Part shown: piece by piece, positions 31,841 to 38,584 of the stretch
How positions within the stretch are numbered: the stretch's first letter is position 1
How the letters are laid out: each line of letters opens with the position of its first letter
Source: Deltaproteobacteria bacterium RBG_16_49_23
Lineage (GTDB): Bacteria > Desulfobacterota > BSN033 > UBA1163
Assembly (NCBI GenBank): GCA_001798855.1
Contig: MGQQ01000086.1
Span: 1 to 41,494, forward strand
Length of the DNA: 41,494 bases
Reading direction: 5' to 3'
Notes under the pieces: model-generated
What the model was told of the DNA's origin: nothing
What the model saw: the letters and a program-made list of their open reading frames with translations, nothing else
Database searches by the model: none
Program-made: the position numbers and the translations under genes

Positions 31841-33556
31841 GTGGCTTTATTGAAAAAGGAACAGAAGATTTCAATCGCTGCAGTCGCCCTCATCCTGATC
31901 CTTTCCGTTGTCCTTTATTTCAATTCTTTAAACAACTCCTTCCATTTAGATGATTATCCTGCCATTGTCGAAAATCCCTATATCCGGAATCTTAGCGATA
32001 CCTCTCTTCTTCTAAAGGGGATTCAGTCCCACATGGGTAATTTCAGGGCTCTGCCAACTCTCTCTTTTGCTATCAATTATCATTACCACGGATTGGACGT
32101 CTTCGGGTATCATCTGGTCAACCTGATGTTTCACATCCTTTCCGGCATCCTGGTCTATTTCATTTCAAGGAATCTCCTGGAACGGGATAGGAGAGGATTG
32201 GAGGGGGCGCCCGCTGGTGGAATGGGAGATGGAACGCTTCCTCTTTTTTCAATCCTGTGCGCACTCCTCTTTATCTCTCATCCTCTTCAGGTCAATACGG
32301 TCACCTATATTGCCCAAAGACATGAGGGATTATTGGGCTTCTTCTACCTTCTCTCTCTTTTCCTCTTTATGAAAGGTTCGCTCACCCGGGGATGGAAAAG
32401 AGCTCTTTTGCTATTAGGCTCCGGCTTCTCATTATTCTGTTCCATCTTTTCGAAGGAGGTGGGGTTTACAGCGCCCTTTGTCCTCATCCTGTTTGATCTT
32501 CTTTTTCTTTGTAAAAATAAAGGAGATCTCCGGAAAAGATTCAAGATCTATCTTCCCCTCCTGCTGATCCTTTACCTCTTCTTTCTCTTTAAGGGAGGAT
32601 TGCTCCGTCATCTGTTCAGCGAATCCAGGGGATGGCTGTGGACTCCGTGGGAAAACCTTTTGACCCAATCGAATGTGATCATTCAATATATTCGGCTTCT
32701 CTTCTTGCCCTTGCCGGGATGGCTGAACGTTGACCACGACTTTCAGATTTCAAAGGCCCTGTTCGAATATCCCACCTTCGCTTCTTTTGGGGCCCTATTG
32801 CTTCTTCTGGCTTTAGCCATCCTTCTCATCAAGAAAGGAAGAATGATCTCCTTCGCCATTCTCTTTTTCTTCATCGTCCTCGCGCCAAGCTCAAGTTTCA
32901 TTCCCCTCTGGGACGTGATGATGGAATACAGGCTCTATCTTTCTGTCTTCTCCTATAGTTTGATCCTCTCGACAGGATTTCTCTCCCTTGACCGGGTATT
33001 GAATCGCCGCTTCACCAGGAAAATGGCCCGGGGGGGAGTATGGGGGCTATCGATCCTTCTTCTCTCTCTCTATTCTCTGACCACGATAGAACGGAACCGG
33101 GTCTTCAGAGACGAAGTGACGCTTTGGGAAGACGCAGCAAAGAAATCGCCAAACAAGATGAGGGTTCGCCATAACCTGGGAAGGGCTTACTTTGAAAGAG
33201 GGTGGATCGATGAAGCCATTCGGGAAGGGGAGATGGCTTTGGCCTTAAGTTACCATCTTTATTCCAGGGACAGTCTGAAATTTGTCTTCAATCTGCTTGG
33301 GAGCGCTTATTTTGTTAAGGGAGAAACGGATAAGGCATTTCTTAGATTTCATCAATCTCTTGAGATTGACCCGAATTTCCCCCCTCCCCACTATAATTTG
33401 AGTTGCTTCCATGCCCAAAACAATGAAAAAAAGATGCTCATCCATCATTTAAGAAAAGCCATCTCTCTGAACCGGGAATATAGAGAGAGAGTCAGGGTAG
33501 AGAAGATCTTTGATCCCTTTAGAAATGAAAAGGAATTTAAAGAAATCATGGAGTGA
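31841..33556 (+). CDS. TMTC/GT-C-like membrane protein with C-terminal TPRs
   Basis: A 571-residue protein from GTG 31841. It has one N-terminal membrane helix, an acidic periplasmic loop with D37-D38 (NSFHLDDYPAIVENPYI), about ten further hydrophobic segments to residue 420, and a soluble tail. The tail contains TPR-like pairs (MRVRHNLGRAYFERGWIDEAI and NLLGSAYFVKGETDKAFL, each followed by LxLxP-type helices). This layout, a GT-C fold with Asp-Asp in loop 1 followed by TPRs, is that of TMTC/PMT-related O-mannosyltransferase-like proteins common in deltaproteobacteria. It could glycosylate proteins or lipids at the outer face of the inner membrane. The upstream ribosome-binding site is weak. 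Confidence 0.72.
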   Translation: MALLKKEQKISIAAVALILILSVVLYFNSLNNSFHLDDYPAIVENPYIRNLSDTSLLLKGIQSHMGNFRALPTLSFAINYHYHGLDVFGYHLVNLMFHILSGILVYFISRNLLERDRRGLEGAPAGGMGDGTLPLFSILCALLFISHPLQVNTVTYIAQRHEGLLGFFYLLSLFLFMKGSLTRGWKRALLLLGSGFSLFCSIFSKEVGFTAPFVLILFDLLFLCKNKGDLRKRFKIYLPLLLILYLFFLFKGGLLRHLFSESRGWLWTPWENLLTQSNVIIQYIRLLFLPLPGWLNVDHDFQISKALFEYPTFASFGALLLLLALAILLIKKGRMISFAILFFFIVLAPSSSFIPLWDVMMEYRLYLSVFSYSLILSTGFLSLDRVLNRRFTRKMARGGVWGLSILLLSLYSLTTIERNRVFRDEVTLWEDAAKKSPNKMRVRHNLGRAYFERGWIDEAIREGEMALALSYHLYSRDSLKFVFNLLGSAYFVKGETDKAFLRFHQSLEIDPNFPPPHYNLSCFHAQNNEKKMLIHHLRKAISLNREYRERVRVEKIFDPFRNEKEFKEIME

Positions 33557-33765
33557 GGGTGGTTCCAGAACCCGCATCGAAATTACTGATAAGTCCCAAT
33601 GCTGTCCAATTAAGCCGTTCATACTGAGCTCGTCGAAGTATGATCGGCTTAATTGTCCACCCTTCGACAGGCTCAGGGTGAACGGTTTTTTTGCATGTGA
33701 GAAAGAGAAATTTGTTGCCCGGTGTATATACAGACCATTTGACAAAGTGAAGATGATATGATTTG
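33557..33765. repeat. Intergenic dispersed repeat pair
   Basis: CCGTTCATACTGAGCTCGTC with GAAGTATGA (33612-33642) and CACCCTTCGACAGGCTCAGG with GTGAACGG (33658-33686) are two arms of a widespread repeat that can fold together. AAGCCG and CGGCTTAATTG also pair. Frames through it only translate the repeat. No promoter is evident for the kinase gene. Confidence 0.6.
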
Positions 33766-36285
33766 ATGGGTTCGCAGAATCGGACTCAGAAAATGAAACC
33801 CTTAAACGGCTCGCACTGGAAAGTTCGTCTCCTGTTTATTGTTGCCCTTTTGATTGCTCTCTATATCCTGAGAGATGTCTTCCTCTTCATGAATTCTCCC
33901 TATCTCCCCCTCTACGGAGAGTTTGACTCCAATGGATTCAAGATCAACCGGGCCTCAGGAGCAAAAAGCTCTGAACCATTGGCGGCAGGAACCTATATCA
34001 CAGCATTAGAGGGTATCCCTGTTGAAAAATGGCTTCTCTCATTTCTTCATCTCTCACCCCGGACAACCCCCTTCCCGCCTTTCGATAAACCTCTGACGCT
34101 GAGTATCGAGGATGAAACAAAAGTCTCCAAGATCATCTTTGTATTTCCAGGGCAGCCTTCGATGGAAGACCTTCTCCGGGATCCTCTTCGGCTCTGGTTA
34201 CTGGCCGCCCTCATTCTGTGTTGCGGCGTTTATCTCCTCTTTCGATATCCCGAACAACACCGGGTTCGGGTCTTGTCCCTCCTCCTCCTTGCAACGGTCC
34301 TAAGTATCTCCAATCATGCCGGGAAACATCTACTGATTCAGATCAGTCCACGTTTTATATGGATCATCATTCTCCGTTTTGGCACTCTTTCCCTGATCTT
34401 TTCTTCCTGGCTCTACCTCATTCTGGTCTTTCTTGAAAGGCGCGGCCATCTGAGATTACCTGCCTGGGCCTCCTGGATGACCTATGGCTTACCCCCATTG
34501 GCTGTAGGGATTGCCCTCTTGCTAACATGGGGAAATCCGCTTTTCTGGATTGAGATTTCATTCCGCATTCTCTACCTCACCGCGGCGGCAATCGTCTTCT
34601 TTACCTTCTGGATCCTCTTCCGCGCTTACCGCGAAACGAAAGACCCCATTTTCAAAACACAGCTCCGTTGGATCTTATGGGGCCATGCCCTGGGAATGTC
34701 TCCTTATATCCTTCTTTATAGCCTTCCAAAGGCGCTCTTCGGCGCTCCATGGATCAGTTATGGCTTCAGTCTGATGGCCTTCCCACTGATCATTTTCGCT
34801 TACCTCTTTGCCTTTTATCGATATCGGCTCATGGATGTGGACAGGATGATTCACAGCAGCATGGTTTATGGAACCTCGGTGGTTATCATTTTCGGAATCT
34901 ACCTCTTCATCCTGGGCTTTCTGTTAAACAGGCTCTCTCCCTCCACCCGTATGGAGTTTTGGCTTCGTGCCGATCTCTTAATCCTTCTGGGTGCAGTTCT
35001 GGTCTTCAATCCCCTTAAAAACATCGTTCAAAAAGGAGTTGATAGGGCCCTCTTTCCGGAAAGGATAGGGCTTCCCCTCCTCCTGATGGAAGGAAGCAAC
35101 CGGCTTGCTCAGGCTTCCAATTTAGAAGAGATCGAAACATTTCTTCTCAAACGTCTTCCCGAAGGGATCTCCATAGAACAGGCAGCCACGGTCCTCCGGG
35201 ACCAGTTCGGGAAGGGATGGGAGTTACGCTCGAGACCTGAAGGGTGGGTGGAAGAAAATGAGGCGATGATTTCGAGTCTCGATGCTTTATCAAGGGAGAA
35301 TCCTTCTCGGTTCTGGGACACTCTCTCCGAAGATGACTATATGAAAAACCCGGGTCCCCTGACTCATCTCAGGTCCCAGGGAGTGGTTCTTCTCTTTCCA
35401 ATGATCAGTGGAGATGATCTCTGGGGCTTCTACCTTCTTGGAAACAAGATCACCAACCGGCTTTTAAGCCTTGAGGAAATTCATGTGATCGAAACCCTCT
35501 GCACTCAAGCGGCCCATAAAATAGGGAATGCCCGTTTGCTTGAGGGTTTACAGAGGACCAATCGATCACTGGCCGACCTGTCTCACCGTCTGATGCAAGC
35601 AGAACGGATGGCGGATCTGGGTGAAGGGGCGGCGACTCTCGCCCACGAACTCAAAAACCCCCTTGGAATCGTTCGAGGCTCTGCAGAAGTCCTTCTTAAA
35701 GAAACGGAATCTTCAAAGAGAAATGAAATCCTGGGCTTCATCATTGAGGAAGCCGATCGTCTGGCGGGAACCGTTGATGAATTTCTCCAGTTTGCCCGTA
35801 TGGCTCCTCCCTCTAAATCAGAGGTTGACCTGAATAGCCTGGTTCAATCCGCCACCTTCCTTTGGGAATCGAGAAGGAAGAGCGCCATTCCCGTTTCTAT
35901 TCGATTTCAGTTCGATAACAGGGTAGGAAAGATTTCTCTTGATTCCCGTCAGGTCTATCAAGCGCTTCTCAATATCTTCATGAATGCCGAGGAAGCGACG
36001 CCTGAGGGAGGAGATATGTTCATCTCCACAGGAATAGATACAGAGAGCGGTCAGTCCTGGATATGGGTTAAAGATACTGGAAAAGGGATAACTCCGGAGC
36101 ATCTCAACAGAGTATTCGACCGGTTTTTTACAACAAAAGACTCCGGATTAGGGTTGGGCCTTACTGTCGTGAAAAAAGTGATGGAGGCTCATGGGGGGTC
36201 CGTGAGGATTGAATCCCATCCGGGAAATGGCACGAAAGTTGCTCTATTTTTTCCCTTGGGTAATAAAATGAACTCAGGCACATAA
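33766..36285 (+). CDS. Membrane histidine kinase with PDZ-like and ComP-like sensor region
   Basis: An 839-residue protein from ATG 33766. An N-terminal helix is followed by an extracytoplasmic PDZ-like domain (GFKINRASGAKSSEPLAAGTYITALEGIPVEKW, residues 50-90) and about eight more membrane helices to residue 410. The FKTQLRWILWGHALG segment is typical of ComP-like sensors. A GAF-like region (450-600) precedes the kinase core. Core motifs are LAHELKNPLG with His627, N-box NIFMNAEEA near 736, DTGKGI near 770, FDRFFTTK, and GLGLGLTVVKKV near 795. It would autophosphorylate and pass phosphate to the NtrC-type regulator encoded next. The signal is unknown. The order resembles the PrsK-type kinases of EPS/PEP-CTERM systems, but that identity is not proven. 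Confidence 0.85.
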   Translation: MGSQNRTQKMKPLNGSHWKVRLLFIVALLIALYILRDVFLFMNSPYLPLYGEFDSNGFKINRASGAKSSEPLAAGTYITALEGIPVEKWLLSFLHLSPRTTPFPPFDKPLTLSIEDETKVSKIIFVFPGQPSMEDLLRDPLRLWLLAALILCCGVYLLFRYPEQHRVRVLSLLLLATVLSISNHAGKHLLIQISPRFIWIIILRFGTLSLIFSSWLYLILVFLERRGHLRLPAWASWMTYGLPPLAVGIALLLTWGNPLFWIEISFRILYLTAAAIVFFTFWILFRAYRETKDPIFKTQLRWILWGHALGMSPYILLYSLPKALFGAPWISYGFSLMAFPLIIFAYLFAFYRYRLMDVDRMIHSSMVYGTSVVIIFGIYLFILGFLLNRLSPSTRMEFWLRADLLILLGAVLVFNPLKNIVQKGVDRALFPERIGLPLLLMEGSNRLAQASNLEEIETFLLKRLPEGISIEQAATVLRDQFGKGWELRSRPEGWVEENEAMISSLDALSRENPSRFWDTLSEDDYMKNPGPLTHLRSQGVVLLFPMISGDDLWGFYLLGNKITNRLLSLEEIHVIETLCTQAAHKIGNARLLEGLQRTNRSLADLSHRLMQAERMADLGEGAATLAHELKNPLGIVRGSAEVLLKETESSKRNEILGFIIEEADRLAGTVDEFLQFARMAPPSKSEVDLNSLVQSATFLWESRRKSAIPVSIRFQFDNRVGKISLDSRQVYQALLNIFMNAEEATPEGGDMFISTGIDTESGQSWIWVKDTGKGITPEHLNRVFDRFFTTKDSGLGLGLTVVKKVMEAHGGSVRIESHPGNGTKVALFFPLGNKMNSGT

Positions 36286-36446
36286 GCCGTCAAACCCCAC
36301 CCCCACCCTTTCCCTCCCCCTGAATGGGAGGGGAAGCGCTGTTTACCTCCCCCTTCAGGAGGGAAGGAAATCGCTGTTTACCTTTCCCTGAATGGGAGGG
36401 GAAGCGCTGTTTACCTCCCCCTTCAAGGGGGAGGTCAGGAGGGGGA
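36286..36446. repeat. Kinase-regulator spacer with a 38-base direct repeat
   Basis: A 38-base unit beginning CTGAATGGGAGGGGAAGCGC occurs identically at 36320-36357 and 36388-36425, with a diverged part-copy between (ATCGCTGTTTACC). CCCCCTT/AAGGGGG palindromes surround it. The stretch is not coding. It separates kinase and regulator genes that are otherwise expected to be co-transcribed. Confidence 0.7.
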
Positions 36447-36492
36447 TGGGGCTGAAATGTCATATGCCGGTTTTGATGGAGGGATTGCCTTT

Positions 36493-37854
36493 ATGTCCCG
36501 TATCCTCGTTGTAGACGATGAACTTCGCTATTGCCAAATCCTTGAGGCCATGCTTCATCATGAAAATTACGATGTGGTAACTACTACGGATAGCAAGCAG
36601 GCGGCTCGATTGCTCGACGAACAGGAGTTCGATCTGGTCATCTCCGACCTTCGCATGTCCCATTATGATGGGGCGGAACTCTTACGTCACCGGAATGTGG
36701 TGGCCCCGGATATTCCATTCATTGTCCTCACGGCCTATGGAACGATAAAATCCGCTGTCGAAATGGTTCGAGAAGGCGCGCTGGATTATCTCACCAAGCC
36801 ATTTAAAGAAGAGACCATTGTCACAGCGGTAAGAAACGCATTGAGAGTTGGAGCGTTAAACGAGGAAAACCGGAATCTGAGACAACTCCTCAAAGAGAGT
36901 CTGGGAGATATGGTTTTCCTCGGCGAGACTCCCTCGGTAAAAGCCATGATGGAGAGGGTGGTCAAGGTGGCCCCAACAGATTTCACCGTCCTCATTCTCG
37001 GAGAAACCGGCACCGGAAAAGATTTGTTGGCCCGTCAGATTCATGGATTGAGCAACCATAGAGATGGGCCCTTTGTAAAAGTGAATTGCGCCGCCATCCC
37101 GGCTTCTTTATTGGAGAGCGAGCTTTTTGGTTATGAAAGAGGCGCCTTCTCAGGAGCGAATCACCATCACAAGGGAAAATTTCAGATGGCTCATGGCGGC
37201 ACCCTCTTTCTCGATGAAATCGGTGAGTTGGATGCTTCCCTCCAGGCCAAAACCCTCCAGGCCATTGAGGAGAAACGATTCTATCCACTGGGAGGATCGA
37301 ATACCGTGGAGGTCAATTGCCGGATTCTGGCAGCAAGCAATCGCGCCCTTGAGCAAATGATGAAGACGGGCAGGTTCAGACAGGACCTCTACCATCGGTT
37401 GATGTCCTTTCCCATCCATATTCCTCCTTTGAGAGAGAGGAAAGAGGATATCAAAATTCTAGTCGATCATTATTTACAGGCATTTGGAATCGAGATGGGA
37501 AAGCCCGGACTCAAGATCGAACCTCGGGCCCTGGATTTTTTCACAGATTATGATTGGCCGGGAAATGTCCGGGAATTAATGAACGTGCTTCGATCTGCCG
37601 TTCTGATGAATCGCGGTGGGACGATAGGCCTGGAATCTTTTTCCTCACATCTCCTTTTTGGCGAGGAAACAGAGGCTGAAGATGCTCAGCCCGGATCAGT
37701 ACTTTTAAACAATCTTCCCACTCTTGCGCAAGCAGAACGCGAACTGATCCAAAAAGCCCTTCAGGCAAGCAGCGGCAACAAGAGCCAGGCCGCACGTCTT
37801 TTAGGAATAACTCGAAGCCATCTCCGCTACCGCATGATGCTCCACAATCTTTAG
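36493..37854 (+). CDS. NtrC-family sigma-54-dependent response regulator
   Basis: A 453-residue protein from ATG 36493, chosen because GGAGGG lies upstream and the receiver fold starts here. An ATG at 36457 would add 12 residues. Receiver domain residues 1-120: VVDDE, phospho-acceptor Asp52 (VISDLRM), LTAYGT and LTKPF. AAA+ domain 145-380: Walker A GETGTGKD near 170, sigma-54 contact loop GAFSGA (variant of GAFTGA) near 217, and Walker B LFLDEIGE near 238. A Fis-type helix-turn-helix ends the protein (GNKSQAARLLGITRSHLRYRM). Phosphorylated by the kinase encoded upstream, it should activate sigma-54 promoters such as the candidate at 30304. Confidence 0.93.
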   Translation: MSRILVVDDELRYCQILEAMLHHENYDVVTTTDSKQAARLLDEQEFDLVISDLRMSHYDGAELLRHRNVVAPDIPFIVLTAYGTIKSAVEMVREGALDYLTKPFKEETIVTAVRNALRVGALNEENRNLRQLLKESLGDMVFLGETPSVKAMMERVVKVAPTDFTVLILGETGTGKDLLARQIHGLSNHRDGPFVKVNCAAIPASLLESELFGYERGAFSGANHHHKGKFQMAHGGTLFLDEIGELDASLQAKTLQAIEEKRFYPLGGSNTVEVNCRILAASNRALEQMMKTGRFRQDLYHRLMSFPIHIPPLRERKEDIKILVDHYLQAFGIEMGKPGLKIEPRALDFFTDYDWPGNVRELMNVLRSAVLMNRGGTIGLESFSSHLLFGEETEAEDAQPGSVLLNNLPTLAQAERELIQKALQASSGNKSQAARLLGITRSHLRYRMMLHNL

Positions 37855-37869
37855 CTCCTAAAATAGAAA

Positions 37870-38014
37870 TTAACAGCCTCAAAATAGTAACGACATCGAT
37901 TTGTAAAATCCCTCCTAACCTCCCTTTGCCTAAGGGAAGAATTACCCCTCTTTGGCAAAGAGGGGGGAGGGGAGATTTTCCAATGCTTATGTCAATTCAA
38001 CTATGAGACTGTTA
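37870..38014 (+). repeat. TTAACAGTCTC-type MITE, copy C
   Basis: Ends TTAACAGCCTC (37870) and GAGACTGTTA (38005-38014). The inner arms AAAATAGTAACGACATCGAT and GATTTTCCAATGCTTATGTC match copy B. The interior is reduced to CCTCCCTTTGCCTAAGGG and CCTCTTTGGCAAAGAGG hairpins. It lies 15 bases after the regulator stop codon. Confidence 0.8.
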
Positions 38015-38584
38015 TAAAAAGAATTGGTTCATATCAACCGGCAGAGTGGCTGCAATGGTTGTTATCAACCATTGAACTGAAGTCATCAGAAAGATCTTTC
38101 CACTGCCTTCCTCCCTGTTCTTTCCTTAAAAATAGTCCTTTTAGCTTGTTCCTCAATGTTTTCCTGACAACTCGGGGCAATTTTTCAGAGGCCCATGGGT
38201 TTTTTCTCTTGTGGCATATGGGTTGCAACTGATTAGAGAAGAGACGAAATCCCCCATTCCCCACTAACCCTCCTCCCCTTTTGATGGGGGAGGATAAAGG
38301 TGGGGATGGAAAAAAGGAATTTGAGGATTTGTCTCTATCACTTATAAAATTGACTTTTCAAAAAATCTCCTTCCCTGGTTGGCATAAGCGCTAACTTAAA
38401 TATTCCCTCCCCTTCAAGGGGAGGGTTAGGGTGGGGATGGGAGAATGAGGTTCTTAAGGAAATAGAATCCCATCCCCCTCTCTCCGAGCCAGAGGCTCTC
38501 CGAGCCGGCGGCCCAACCTCCCCCTTGAAGGGGGAGGAATTAAGTTTTTGGATGTCGTCAATTATCTTTCCAAGGGGGTAAGTT
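38015..38584. other. Gene-poor stretch of 570 bases with clustered palindromes
   Basis: A 76-codon minus-strand frame (38034-38264) has no recognisable feature and is not called. From 38250 there are three CTCCCC-TT-GGGGAG-type palindromes with GGTGGGGATGG flanks, plus CCGAGCCAGAGGCTCTCCG. No -24/-12 or clear -35/-10 was found immediately before the surface-protein gene. AAGGGGGTAAG lies ahead of its ATG as a ribosome-binding site. Confidence 0.45.

Noticed and set aside
33510-33761. An 83-codon frame between the TPR membrane protein and the kinase
   Set aside because: Most of it translates a dispersed non-coding repeat and overlaps the 3' end of a real gene.
36286-36446. A possible CRISPR-like array, because a 38-base unit occurs twice
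   Set aside because: There are only two exact units with a short diverged repeat between them, no spacers of uniform length and no cas genes.
33766-37854. Calling the two-component pair PrsK/PrsR of an exosortase system outright
   Set aside because: Layout and locus fit, but no exosortase or PEP-CTERM gene is in the window, and the ComP-like sensor with a PDZ-like domain is not diagnostic.
38034-38264. A 76-codon minus-strand frame in the gap before the surface-protein gene
   Set aside because: It has no ribosome-binding site, recognisable motif or coding-like composition, and it lies in a repeat-rich gap.
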